A stretch of DNA of 64,000 bases. It comes from Saccharospirillum impatiens DSM 12546. Its GTDB lineage: Bacteria; Pseudomonadota; Gammaproteobacteria; Pseudomonadales; Natronospirillaceae. Every line of letters starts with the position of its first letter. Position 1 is the first letter of the stretch. A program made the position numbers and the translations under genes. Shown piece after piece: positions 17,192 to 25,854 of the stretch. The stretch lies in assembly GCF_000423605.1 (NCBI RefSeq), contig NZ_AUIH01000008.1, positions 107,757 to 171,756 of the forward strand, given 5' to 3'. Below the pieces are notes generated by a model. It was given only the letters and a program-made list of their open reading frames with translations. It did not search any database and had not been told where the DNA came from.

Positions 17192-18316
17192 TCAAAGCAG
17201 GGGCACGACCTGCCAGATCGCATCAATATTGGCCGCACCCAGGCGCTGACAACGGTCAGGCGACCAGCCCGTAGATGGCATGGGTGTAGCAGTCGTGTCC
17301 TTGAACGGCATTTCCAGCGTCATCGCCAGACACTTGTGATGTTCAGCTATATAAGCCGTACACAGGGTCAGATTCGCTTTACCGGGTTCAGCCATGGGGT
17401 AGCCGACATCGGTCTGGAAGTCCGGGCAGACGGTTTGCAAGACCGATTTAAAGGTACTCAGTTGCAACGCCATGTGCTTGTTCCAGGCCGGAATGCCCTC
17501 GGCGCCGGCAATGAAGTTGTAGGGCAATGCTTCGTCACCGTGCACATCCAGACAAAAATCCACACCAGTTTTGGCCATGGCCTCGCGGACAAAATAGACT
17601 TCCGGGGAAAACTCTTCGCTCGGTTCAAGCCATTCCCGGTTCAAATTACGACCGTGCGCATTGCAGCGTAAATGGCCGCGAACGCTGCCATCGGGGTTCA
17701 TATTGGGCACGACGTGGAACACACAATGGTCCAGTAACTGCCGACTCAGACTGTCCTGTTCATCAAGCAAGCGCTCCAGAAAGCCTTCCATCCACCACTG
17801 GGCCATGGTCTCACCCGGGTGTTGACGGCCGATGACCCAGCAGACTTTTTTGTCGGGCGACGGCTCACCAATGGTCAGGCGGGTCAGTGGGTGACCATCC
17901 GGGGTAATGCACAGGGTGTCAGCCTGAACCAGCGCAGAGGCCAGGGTAGCCGCAATGAGTTGCTGGTGGCGTTCGAAGCTGTAGGGCGCGAAATAGGCGT
18001 AATAGATGCTGTCGGTCTCGGGGCTGTGTTCAATGGTCAGCGTCTGGCCGTCGTATCGGGTTGGCACCCGAAACCAGAATTCACGGTCGTAGGACGCCAC
18101 GGCCTGGTAATCGTGAAAGGCTGCGGGGAAAGACACCTGGCCAGCGTTGGTGATATCAAACCGGCAAAGCTGGTCACGGGCATCCAGCACTTGAAAATAG
18201 AACCATTGTTTGTGCTCATCACCCACATCGGAGCGAATCTGCAACTGCACAGCGCCCGGATCAGAAGCATCCTGACAAATAATATTACCGCCATCGAAAC
18301 GCTGGTTAATGTGCAT
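17192..18316 (-). CDS. M14-family zinc carboxypeptidase (cytosolic-type)
   Basis: The protein has 374 residues from ATG 18316, with AGGAG upstream; a longer open frame reaching 18559 has no family-like sequence. An N-terminal beta domain of about 120 residues precedes the catalytic domain, as in the bacterial relatives of cytosolic carboxypeptidases. Zinc ligands are His and Glu of RQHPGETMAQWW and His of CLDVHGDEALPYNF. NLNREW carries the substrate carboxylate Arg/Asn pair and TLEMPFKD the catalytic Glu. No signal peptide is present, so a cytoplasmic role is likely, removing C-terminal residues from peptides. It is first in an operon with the cupin and SDR genes. Confidence 0.9.
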   Translation of the reverse strand: MHINQRFDGGNIICQDASDPGAVQLQIRSDVGDEHKQWFYFQVLDARDQLCRFDITNAGQVSFPAAFHDYQAVASYDREFWFRVPTRYDGQTLTIEHSPETDSIYYAYFAPYSFERHQQLIAATLASALVQADTLCITPDGHPLTRLTIGEPSPDKKVCWVIGRQHPGETMAQWWMEGFLERLLDEQDSLSRQLLDHCVFHVVPNMNPDGSVRGHLRCNAHGRNLNREWLEPSEEFSPEVYFVREAMAKTGVDFCLDVHGDEALPYNFIAGAEGIPAWNKHMALQLSTFKSVLQTVCPDFQTDVGYPMAEPGKANLTLCTAYIAEHHKCLAMTLEMPFKDTTATPMPSTGWSPDRCQRLGAANIDAIWQVVPLL

Positions 18317-18358
18317 GCTGTTAGCTCCTGCCTTGAACCTGATGATTGAAAAGACCCC

Positions 18359-18391
18359 TGATGCTACCTCACCAACGCCGCCAGTAAAGAG
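18359..18391 (+). repeat. direct repeat copy A flanking the MORN/C13 gene
   Basis: Thirty-three bases match 20086-20118 with three mismatches: a common start TGATGCTACCTCACCAA and a common end GCCAGTAAAGAG. The two copies flank the minus-strand MORN/C13 protease gene in the same orientation. Confidence 0.8.
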
Positions 18392-18468
18392 GCAAAGGTG
18401 AAGTCTTTTCATCCGGTGCCGTAAAGTACCTTTGAAACCCAGACACCGCTGACTCAGGTTTCGCAGTT

Positions 18469-18518
18469 GGCACCCAATCGAGTGACGGGGGCTGGGTGTA
18501 CCCAGTGGCTGGCACGGA
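18469..18518 (-). repeat. degenerate dispersed repeat, copy 1
   Basis: Read on the minus strand, this segment begins TCCGTGCCAGCCACTGGGT and aligns with 21511-21551 (TCCGTACCAGTCACCGGGT). In the first 27 bases the seven differences are all transitions, and a CACTC-AT-GGGT block follows after a short gap. It looks like an old intergenic repeat family. Confidence 0.55.
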
Positions 18519-18598
18519 CCATTGGCAAAGATAGAACTGAACTGCGGAACTTGAGTCAACGGTGGTAAAGCTGGGGTACGCTGGACGATCCACCGGCG

Positions 18599-20017
18599 TC
18601 AATTCAACCGGTTATTGAGCTGAGTACGCCACCTGTCCCAAGCCTGCAAAACGGGCTCGGCTACCCGGATCTGTGGGTTGGAAGGGTCATACTCCCTGGC
18701 CAGTTCACGTTCGGTAACGGCGGCTCTGGCATCTTCGAAGACCTCATCCAGTGGCTTTTCCAGGGTAAAGGCCGTTTCGAAGAAAGCCCGCCCAAAGTAC
18801 GTCATCGTCTCTTCATTGGAACAACCGAATGAAGGCTTGTCCGCTGCGGCAGCCGTGATGACGAGCATGTCTTCCGTACCGAGCTGTGATAGAAAACCGC
18901 CGGAATAGCAAGCGGATATCACCACCACCTTCTGCTGTGGCGCTTCATCGAGAATACTGGCCAGCTCTGTTGGATCTATGCCGGGCAGAGCCTGATTGGC
19001 GTTGAAATCGACCGAGAGTTCATGATCGGGGCTGCCATGAGAGGTCAGGTAGACAAAAATCAGGTCTTCATCACCAAGCCGTGTACCCAGTGATCGAACG
19101 ATGTGTCTGAGACTGGTGCTCGTAGCAAGCGGGTAATTGTCGTTGTCGCGCAGCTCATTGGCGAGCGTGACCAGGCGACCATCGAACTGAGGCATGGCCG
19201 TCAGTTGGGCATCAATGGTTTCGACTTCGGTGCGGAAAACCGTCTCCGAGTTACTGAGCGCGGCGAGCAAAGCAAACACCTCGGGTTCGCCCGCGGTTTG
19301 ATCACGCAGCCGGCTTAACTGATCATCGGCCAGAGCTCGTTGGTTATAAAGTGCCCGTTCCAGCCTTTCCTGTTGTCTGACTTGCTGCTCCTGATACGCC
19401 GGGAGGCCGTTTTCCCCGACGTAGTCGCCATAAGCAAACTGGCCTTCAACCACCTCGCCGTCCGCCTCCACCAATCGGCCCTCACCGTGTGGGCGCCAAT
19501 TGCTCAGTTCCCCTTGATACACCGATCCGTCATTTGCCGTTATGGTACCGCGCGTTAAACGATCTGCGTTGAACGTCCCCTCATACACCGTGCTGTCTGC
19601 TGTGGACATGCGCCCTTCACCTTCCATCTTCCCGGCCCGGAACTCCCCTTCATAGACCGTCCTGTTGCCAAAGGTCAGTGTGCCTTTTCCTTCAAAACGT
19701 TGTCGCACGAAATCGCCGTCATAGGTTTGGCCGTTGGGAAAATGCAGTACCCCGTCGACCCATTGACCGTTTTTATACTGCCCCTGGTAAATCCGGCCAT
19801 CGAGCAGGCTCTGTGTTCCCTCTCCGTGTTTCAGCCCGTTGCGGAAGGCACCGCTGTAATACGTGCCATCGGGCCAATCAATGCGTCCATTGCCGTGCAA
19901 CAGGCCGTTTTTCACGTCACCTTCATAAGCACCACCGTCCGGTGTGGTTAGAGATGCTGCTAGCACTGGACATGTGAGCGCCAGTAAAACCATCAGAACG
20001 CGCAGTTGGCTGGGCAA
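18599..20017 (-). CDS. exported MORN-repeat / C13-type (caspase-like) cysteine protease
   Basis: The protein has 472 residues with a signal peptide (residues 1-21). Residues 28-200 hold about seven MORN repeats (YEGDVKNGLLHGNGRIDW, YQGQYKNGQ, YEGEFRAGKMEGEGRM), a beta-hairpin module that often binds lipids or proteins. A helical linker (205-260) follows. The C-terminal domain (about 275-440) has the clan CD arrangement: strand IFVYLTSHG with catalytic His327, then VVVISACYSGGFL with catalytic Cys370, as in C13/legumain-like and caspase-like peptidases. The signal peptide places it in the periplasm or outside. It is bordered by two copies of a direct repeat and divergent from an exported protein of unknown family. 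The substrate is unknown; this domain pairing is unusual. Confidence 0.88.
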   Translation of the reverse strand: MPSQLRVLMVLLALTCPVLAASLTTPDGGAYEGDVKNGLLHGNGRIDWPDGTYYSGAFRNGLKHGEGTQSLLDGRIYQGQYKNGQWVDGVLHFPNGQTYDGDFVRQRFEGKGTLTFGNRTVYEGEFRAGKMEGEGRMSTADSTVYEGTFNADRLTRGTITANDGSVYQGELSNWRPHGEGRLVEADGEVVEGQFAYGDYVGENGLPAYQEQQVRQQERLERALYNQRALADDQLSRLRDQTAGEPEVFALLAALSNSETVFRTEVETIDAQLTAMPQFDGRLVTLANELRDNDNYPLATSTSLRHIVRSLGTRLGDEDLIFVYLTSHGSPDHELSVDFNANQALPGIDPTELASILDEAPQQKVVVISACYSGGFLSQLGTEDMLVITAAAADKPSFGCSNEETMTYFGRAFFETAFTLEKPLDEVFEDARAAVTERELAREYDPSNPQIRVAEPVLQAWDRWRTQLNNRLN

Positions 20018-20085
20018 TGTTATTTCCTTAGTTAAAAATGACGGATGAACGGGGTCATGATGACGGCCAAGGCTATGGCAACTGT

Positions 20086-20118
20086 TGATGCTACCTCACC
20101 AATGTTGCCAGTAAAGAG
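20086..20118 (+). repeat. direct repeat copy B flanking the MORN/C13 gene
   Basis: Partner of 18359-18391, in the same orientation and with three mismatches. It lies in the 226-base divergent gap between the protease gene and the exported protein gene, so it may also carry promoter elements. Confidence 0.8.
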
Positions 20119-20243
20119 CCAATCATGAATCATTTTACTCAAAGCCCGTATATCAGCCTCGAAACTGGACCTCGCTGGCGACACCTCCTACCTTGAAACA
20201 CGCAGTAAAACAGCCCAATAAAAACAAGAAAGGCGTTCACCGC

Positions 20244-21437
20244 ATGAAACAAAGATGGGTATTGGCTGGGCTGGCCCTGGTCATCCTGACGACGGTCGCT
20301 GGTCTGGCGGCCATGAAACCAGGTACTACTTCAGCAGCTTCACAAGCGTCAGCTACGGCCTCACCTGCTTTACCAGCACAGCAAACGGTCACTGCCTCTG
20401 ATGACTTGCGGCCTGTCAATTCTGGCACCCGGGCGTCCATACCCCAACCACCAATGCCGCTGCCTGCCGAAACAATGGCTGCGGAAAATCCGATTGCACC
20501 GGCTTCAGACAACCGGGACCAAGCCCTTACTCTGCCCGCAACCATGCGCCAATCGCTCACTCAGGTCGCCGATGTCTACCGGGCGCAAAACCGGTATCCG
20601 CCGTTTTCGCAACCCATCGGCTCCGAGCTGGAAGCACTGCGTTATCAATTCAATCAACCGCAACAGGTCAGTATTCCGTTCCCGATCGAAAACGGCGCTA
20701 CCTTCGACGCCCGTCTAACGCTTGACAGGTATCATTACTTTATCGGCGATGAACAGCAGCTGGCGCTGTCGCTCACAACCAGCGATGACAGCCTGATCCG
20801 AGACACGTCACTGAGCGTTACTCAACTCGACGGTACCGTGCTGCATCGTCAATCGCTATCACTGCCATCGTCGCCTTCCATTCAACACAGTCTGACAGTC
20901 GACCTCAGTGACCAGGCCGACAACTGGCCCCGAGAGCTGCAATGGCGGCTGCAGGCCAGCGTGGGTCAGCAACGTCTTTCAGTGGCAGCGCCTTTCACCC
21001 TTGAGGCACCGGTCGTGACGTTAACGGCCATCAATGAGCCACACATCGACGGCGAATTTCTGGTTCTGCCCCTGTCACTGGAGTACGACCGCAGCGGGTA
21101 TTATTTCGTGCAAGCCAACCTTTACAGCGCCGATGGCCAGCCCTTGCTACACCTCGAAACTGAAGGCCCGCTGGCCGCCCGGGAACCGGGCCTGCGACTG
21201 CGCGCTTCGGGCCCGGCACTGATCGACCTTGAAGCCCCCGGGCCTTATGTACTGCGCGATGTTCACCTGACGCGCATGGGCGGCAACGGTGTGCCCGACT
21301 TACAGGGCGAGGCACCTCAGGGGCAATTCCAGATTCCGGCATTCGACCTGGAAGGCTATGCCGACAGCACCTGGAGCGACCCGCTGGCACAGCAACGCCA
21401 GGAGTTTCTCAATTCATTGAGCACTAACCTGCAGTAA
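20244..21437 (+). CDS. exported protein of unknown function with beta-rich domains
   Basis: The protein has 397 residues from ATG 20244 (MKQRWVLAG); an in-frame TTG at 20193 is a poorer start. An N-terminal hydrophobic segment (residues 4-22) acts as signal or anchor, then a low-complexity Ala/Ser/Pro region (23-100) follows. The rest appears to be immunoglobulin-like beta domains. DARLTLDRYHYFIGDEQQLALSL (position about nt 20705-20770) reads like the Ig-like proteins sometimes annotated DUF4785, but I do not assign that with confidence. No catalytic motif is visible. The lipase-like gene follows 200 bases downstream on the same strand. Confidence 0.65.
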   Translation: MKQRWVLAGLALVILTTVAGLAAMKPGTTSAASQASATASPALPAQQTVTASDDLRPVNSGTRASIPQPPMPLPAETMAAENPIAPASDNRDQALTLPATMRQSLTQVADVYRAQNRYPPFSQPIGSELEALRYQFNQPQQVSIPFPIENGATFDARLTLDRYHYFIGDEQQLALSLTTSDDSLIRDTSLSVTQLDGTVLHRQSLSLPSSPSIQHSLTVDLSDQADNWPRELQWRLQASVGQQRLSVAAPFTLEAPVVTLTAINEPHIDGEFLVLPLSLEYDRSGYYFVQANLYSADGQPLLHLETEGPLAAREPGLRLRASGPALIDLEAPGPYVLRDVHLTRMGGNGVPDLQGEAPQGQFQIPAFDLEGYADSTWSDPLAQQRQEFLNSLSTNLQ

Positions 21438-21475
21438 AGGGAAAAAGCTGCCCAAACAGGGATATTACAAGACAC

Positions 21476-21563
21476 GTGTCGGAGTTCAATTTCGTTGCAT
21501 TGCAATGAGTTCCGTACCAGTCACCGGGTGTACCTGGCACTCAATGGGTGGACATTCCGACAC
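21476..21563. repeat. palindromic intergenic element with degenerate repeat copy 2
   Basis: Outer arms GTGTCGGA (21476-21483) and TCCGACAC (21556-21563) are perfect inverted repeats enclosing 72 bases. The inner part (21511-21551) is the partner of 18469-18518. It resembles a REP- or MITE-like extragenic palindrome; it is not followed by a T run. Confidence 0.55.
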
Positions 21564-21636
21564 CAGAGTTACAACCGCGCAGAGTCAGCGGTACTGCGCA
21601 CCACGACAACAATAACAACACGAAGGTAGGTTTATT

Positions 21637-22707
21637 ATGATACGACCAATCGCCCGCGCCACAGTGCGCACTTTACTCCTATTCGGTCTTGCCCTGATGA
21701 GCTGGCAAGCTCACGCAAGCCTGAACGGCAAACCGGTTGTGCTGATTCACGGTTTTCAGTATCAGCAGTTGGGCACTCAACCGACGAACGCCAGTTTGCA
21801 GGCAGAAGCCATCGACTATTGGCAGGAATACTGGCTGCAACGATCCGAAGTGGTTCTTTACTGGTCTGCGAGTGAGCGTATCAGCCAGGGCATCAGTGAT
21901 CAGATCAAGCAACAGGTTAAAACCCTGGCGGATAACGGCACATGTCAGACGGGCTGCGTATTGCTGACGCATTCAACCGGCGACCTGGTCGCACGGCAGA
22001 TGCTGCGCAATCTTAACGGCTGGTTGTGGGAGTGGGGCTACCCTTCCAGTCGGGTCACTTTTCTGGTCTCGCTGGATATGGCCGGAGCCGGTGGCGGTAC
22101 TGAACTGGCCGACTTGGCGGTCTCGGTGATCGACAGCGACAACATTTTTGCCGGCGCAGCCACCTCGGTGGTCAACTGGTTTCTCGGCACTAATGTTGGC
22201 TCCAACGAACTGGGCGTGGTTCGTGATTTGCAACCCGCTGTAGCCCGGTCTCTGGCTACCCAGAACAATGCCGTGCCCCGGTTGCGCTTCGTTGGCAGTG
22301 GCGACACTTTTTTGCGCGCCAGCAAACCCTTTATTTTGGGGTATGACGACAGCGTCGTGCCATTGCACAGCGCCTGCGGCTCCGTGCGCCAGGAGAATCT
22401 GGAATCCTGTTCGGCCAGCATAAAAACCACCGGCGAACTGGACCCCGTATCCAAAGCCCCTGCGGCCCTGCGCTTCAACAACTTTCCAATTCTAATGGGT
22501 GACAGTACCGATCACTTCGAGGTGATTGGTGCCGCGACCTCGGGCGACTACGCACCGGTGCTCAACAACATCACTGTCGGGGGGCTCAGTGTGAACTTCG
22601 CTATTGACCAGTACTGGAGCTGGTGGCAATGGGACACCATGCGACTGGTGCGCGATGGATCCAACAAGAGCCTGTCAGCCAATGTGTTCGAAACACTGAA
22701 CCCGTGA
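21637..22707 (+). CDS. exported alpha/beta-hydrolase, lipase-like
   Basis: The protein has 356 residues with a signal peptide (hydrophobic residues 11-27, cleavage after AHA). PVVLIHGFQ (residues 33-41) supplies the oxyanion region and VLLTHSTGDLVARQML (108-123) the nucleophile elbow, with Ser113. The usual GxSxG is THSTG here: the first Gly is replaced by Thr. FILGYDDSVVPLHSACG and DSTDHFEVIG near the C terminus supply plausible Asp and His. This resembles PGAP1/triacylglycerol-lipase-type hydrolases. It probably acts in the periplasm or outside on an ester; the substrate is unknown. The AAGG-containing leader supports ATG 21637. Confidence 0.82.
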   Translation: MIRPIARATVRTLLLFGLALMSWQAHASLNGKPVVLIHGFQYQQLGTQPTNASLQAEAIDYWQEYWLQRSEVVLYWSASERISQGISDQIKQQVKTLADNGTCQTGCVLLTHSTGDLVARQMLRNLNGWLWEWGYPSSRVTFLVSLDMAGAGGGTELADLAVSVIDSDNIFAGAATSVVNWFLGTNVGSNELGVVRDLQPAVARSLATQNNAVPRLRFVGSGDTFLRASKPFILGYDDSVVPLHSACGSVRQENLESCSASIKTTGELDPVSKAPAALRFNNFPILMGDSTDHFEVIGAATSGDYAPVLNNITVGGLSVNFAIDQYWSWWQWDTMRLVRDGSNKSLSANVFETLNP

Positions 22708-23047
22708 ATCAACCTGGTTGAAAACCGGGGGCTTTGCGAGCCACACGCAGGGTTCAACAGAAAGCCCCCGAAAAGGCATTTATTCGACAGGCGCCATCAA
22801 GTCGATCAGACCGCATTATTGAATATCGCGACGGTTCAACCCGGGTTTCGTTAACATTTTTGCCATAAATGACAGTGTGCGAACAAAAAACACACTAACA
22901 GTCGCCTTTCATTGTCGCTGCTTTACTATCCGACTCCGCTCAGGTCCTCGAAAAAAAACATGAATGATTCATCGGACTGTCTGGCTTGCGAAAGCACCCG
23001 ACAGGACCGCAACGAGCCTGATAACCGGTGTAAAACAGGAAAATCCT
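22708..23047. other. 340-base intergenic stretch
   Basis: No gene is supported. It starts with the long-loop hairpin at 22726-22770. The middle (about 22830-22900) is A/T-rich with AACAAAAAACACAC and may carry the promoter of the next gene, though no clear -35/-10 pair was found. Confidence 0.5.
22726..22770 (+). terminator. hairpin after lipase-like gene
   Basis: A perfect 10-bp stem CGGGGGCTTT / AAAGCCCCCG encloses a 25-base loop and begins 18 bases after the stop codon. There is no T run, so termination is plausible but not certain. Confidence 0.5.
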
Positions 23048-24691
23048 ATGTGGTACCGTATTCTGGTCGCTGCCCTCTTCAGCCTGGCAAGCAGCAGCCA
23101 TGCTCTGGCCAATGAACTGATGTTAAATGGCCTGGCACCCTATCAATACCTCAGTAAAACCTTCTATGTGGCCAGCTTCTATGCTGAACAGCCCATCACC
23201 TCCACCGCACAATTCGCTGCTGACTCAGGTGCCAAACGCATGGTGATCAAAGTCAGCGCCGACAAATGGTCACCTCGTCAGTTCAATCAGATGTGGAAGC
23301 AGGACATTGCGATTAACAACAATCTGAGGGCTAACCCGGATGTCATCAATCTGATCACCGCCTTCACAGAAACACCCAGCGACGACTTTACCCGGGGCGA
23401 CACCATCGTGATCGATTACGCCCCCGGGCAGGGAACCCGCATTACCCTGAATGAATCCGACTGGCTGGAATCCGGTGACGACTTGCTGTTCCGTACTCTG
23501 GCCAATGCCTGGCTGGGCGAGATTCCAACCTCGCTGCGGTTTCAAGAGGCGATGCTCGCCGGTGGCGCCTTTTCCGAACACCCTACACATACTCAGTGGG
23601 TCAACCAGAATGATGCCCTGACCATAGCATCCAACCGCATGAACTTGCTGGCCTCCTTCAGTGGCGAGTCGGTTACTGCACGTCGTCAGGCCGAACAGCG
23701 CGCCGCTGAAGAAGCCGAACGGCAGGCTGCACAGGCAGAACTGGAAGCACAGCGCCAGCGTGATACCGCCCGGCTGGCCGAAGCCCGGGAGCAGGCCCGG
23801 CAGCTGGCTGAAGCCCGAGCCCTGACTGAGGCAGAAACGGCTGAACTGGCGCGTGCCAGAGAGCAAGCCAGTGCTGAAGCCCGGGCGCTTGAACAAGCCA
23901 GGGCTCAGGCCGATGCTGAGCGTCGCGCTTTGGAACTGTCCAATGCTCAGGCCGCCGCTGAGGCCGAAGCCAATGCAGAACGTCAGGCGCAGTTACAGCA
24001 GCAAGTCGCCGTCTATCAGCAAGACCAGTATCGATGGGAACTGTTGCGCACTATTTATCCGCGTGTGACCTACCCGGAATGGGCTCAACAGCTATCCAAG
24101 GAAGGCCGGGTACAGGCTGAAGTCGTCATTACCCGAAGCGGTGAACTGGTGGAAATCGCGTCGATTCGCCCAGCCGATGCCGGGTTGCTGGGTCAAGCCT
24201 TTCGCACCGCCATCGAAAATGCGGCGCCCTTCCCACCCGTTCCTGACGCCTATGAAGGCAATGGCGACAGTGATCGCTTTCGCGCCACCCTGGACTACCA
24301 CTTTCAGTTGAATCAGCCACAGGCTGCTTTGCCCGCCCGCCCGGTTCCACCGGAGAACTACCGAGACCTGTTGGGTGAGTTGTCAGACGAAGATCGGCAG
24401 AACCGCCTGCTTGCTTACCAGACCCGGTTACAAGCACAGATACTAAGCCAGGTTGAATACCCTTACTGGGCTGAAAACCTGGGACAGGAGGGTCTGGTTG
24501 CCTTGCGTCTGAACATTAGTGCCGATGGCAAGATAGGCAGCATGGAGTTTACCGAACGGTCCCGCCACGCTGTTTTGAACAAGGCATTGGAAGATGCAGT
24601 GACCCGGGCATCTCCCTTTGAATCCATACCGCCGGAACTGGAACTGCCGGAGACCGACCTGACTGTTCAACACGAATTCGCCATTAACTGA
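23048..24691 (+). CDS. chalcone-isomerase-like / coiled-coil / double TonB-C protein
   Basis: The protein has 547 residues from ATG 23048, with AGGA seven bases upstream; a longer open frame has no signal at its start. A signal peptide covers residues 1-21. Residues 22-200 look like a bacterial chalcone-isomerase-like domain (LNGLAPYQYLSKTFYVASFY, KRMVIKVSADKWSPRQFNQ region). Residues 210-320 form a highly charged Ala/Glu/Arg coiled coil. Residues 330-420 and 460-545 are two TonB C-terminal-type domains (YPEWAQQLSKEGRVQAEVVI and YPYWAENLGQEGLVALRLNI). It has no TonB-type N-terminal anchor beyond the signal peptide. It is probably a periplasmic scaffold linking to an outer membrane partner; the porin gene directly follows. 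Confidence 0.8.
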   Translation: MWYRILVAALFSLASSSHALANELMLNGLAPYQYLSKTFYVASFYAEQPITSTAQFAADSGAKRMVIKVSADKWSPRQFNQMWKQDIAINNNLRANPDVINLITAFTETPSDDFTRGDTIVIDYAPGQGTRITLNESDWLESGDDLLFRTLANAWLGEIPTSLRFQEAMLAGGAFSEHPTHTQWVNQNDALTIASNRMNLLASFSGESVTARRQAEQRAAEEAERQAAQAELEAQRQRDTARLAEAREQARQLAEARALTEAETAELARAREQASAEARALEQARAQADAERRALELSNAQAAAEAEANAERQAQLQQQVAVYQQDQYRWELLRTIYPRVTYPEWAQQLSKEGRVQAEVVITRSGELVEIASIRPADAGLLGQAFRTAIENAAPFPPVPDAYEGNGDSDRFRATLDYHFQLNQPQAALPARPVPPENYRDLLGELSDEDRQNRLLAYQTRLQAQILSQVEYPYWAENLGQEGLVALRLNISADGKIGSMEFTERSRHAVLNKALEDAVTRASPFESIPPELELPETDLTVQHEFAIN

Positions 24692-24696
24692 TCGCA

Positions 24697-24722
24697 GGTT
24701 CAGCCCGACCCCGGGCTGAACC
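24697..24722 (+). terminator. intercistronic hairpin before porin gene
   Basis: A perfect 10-bp stem GGTTCAGCCC / GGGCTGAACC with a six-base loop sits in the 52-base gap between two same-strand genes. With no T run it could be a partial terminator or an mRNA-stabilising element. Confidence 0.5.
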
Positions 24723-24743
24723 CAATTACTGCTGGAGAACCCT

Positions 24744-25838
24744 ATGAAACCAATCCACTGGGCGCTGATTGGCGCCCTGGCAATGCCTGCGAGCGCCTTT
24801 GCCTTTGACATGCGACTGAATGGCTTTATGTCGATTGCAGGCGGTGTAACGCTTGGCGACGACCAAACCCTGGTCATCGATCCGGTCAACCTGGCCGCTT
24901 ACAACAATGACCTCAACTTCTCGGCGGACAGCCTGGTGGCCATTCAGGCCATTGCCGAAGTCAACGACGACATGACGGCAACGGCACAAATGGTTGGCCG
25001 CGGCGGCGAAGATTTCAATACGCAATTCGAATGGGCGTACCTGACTTATGAAGCGACCGACAGTCTGGATGTGAAAGGCGGTCGGCTGCGCATGCCGTTG
25101 TTCTATTACTCCAACTTCCTGGAGTTGGGTTATGGCTACCAATGGGTACGGCCACCGGTCGAGACCTACAATATTTTCGTGACCACTGTCGAAGGTATCA
25201 GCGCTGACTATAGCTTCTACATTGGCGACTTCTCGGCCAAAGCCTCTGCGTACGCCGGCTCCACCCAGGGTACCGACCCCGAATCCGGTTCAGATGTTGA
25301 CTTTAAGACGCTGGCAGGCGGGTCACTGGACCTGGCGATCAACAATCTGTCGTTTCGTGGTTCATACAACGCGGCAAACAATGCAGAACTGACCCGCGAA
25401 GTACAGGTCCCTATGCCGCCGAACAATTACATCGGTACCGTAGGCCAGACGTTTGATTTCCCGATCGAGTTCATTTCTGCTGCCGCCATGTATGACAACG
25501 GCACTCTGTTCACCATTGCCGAATACACCAGCACCCTGAACGATACCAACCTGATCAACAACCGCTACAACGGATACGCCTCACTGGGTTATCGGATCGG
25601 CGCACTGACGCCTCATGTTACCTATGCACGTTACGAGGAAGAAACCAATTCCATCGACCCGTCTTATAACCAGAATCCAAGAGAATATCAGTCGGCCACC
25701 CTGGGCATCCGCTGGGATTTCGACATCGCCGCGGCCCTGAAAGTGGAATACACCCGCCGGGAAGACACCAACCCGGATTCCCAACGCGCAGTCGGTGATG
25801 CTGACCTGCTCTCTTTCGCCATTGATGTTGTATTTTAA
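24744..25838 (+). CDS. outer membrane porin-like beta-barrel protein
   Basis: The protein has 364 residues. The signal peptide ends at SAFA (residue 19). The mature part alternates hydrophobic and polar residues as in beta strands, with many Tyr/Phe girdle residues, and ends in Phe (SFAIDVVF), the usual outer-membrane assembly signal. DFNTQFEWAYLTYEATDSLDVKGGRLRMPLFY (about nt 25010-25105) is typical of Gram-negative porins with an LamB/phosphate-porin-like pattern. GGAG precedes ATG 24744. It is followed 16 bases later by a small phosphate-binding-like gene, a pairing seen in other gammaproteobacteria. The transported solute is unknown. Confidence 0.82.
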   Translation: MKPIHWALIGALAMPASAFAFDMRLNGFMSIAGGVTLGDDQTLVIDPVNLAAYNNDLNFSADSLVAIQAIAEVNDDMTATAQMVGRGGEDFNTQFEWAYLTYEATDSLDVKGGRLRMPLFYYSNFLELGYGYQWVRPPVETYNIFVTTVEGISADYSFYIGDFSAKASAYAGSTQGTDPESGSDVDFKTLAGGSLDLAINNLSFRGSYNAANNAELTREVQVPMPPNNYIGTVGQTFDFPIEFISAAAMYDNGTLFTIAEYTSTLNDTNLINNRYNGYASLGYRIGALTPHVTYARYEEETNSIDPSYNQNPREYQSATLGIRWDFDIAAALKVEYTRREDTNPDSQRAVGDADLLSFAIDVVF

Positions 25839-25854
25839 GGCTGGATACTGACTT

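Larger units (their letters stand above)
18317..18598. other. intergenic stretch with repeat copies
   Basis: No gene is supported here; short open frames lack family sequence. It contains a 33-bp repeat copy (18359-18391) and a degenerate inverted copy (18469-18518) of a sequence also present near 21511. Confidence 0.6.

Noticed and set aside
18369..18602. Open frame of 77 residues on the minus strand between the M14 and protease genes
   Set aside because: No start signal or family sequence, and it overlaps repeat copies.
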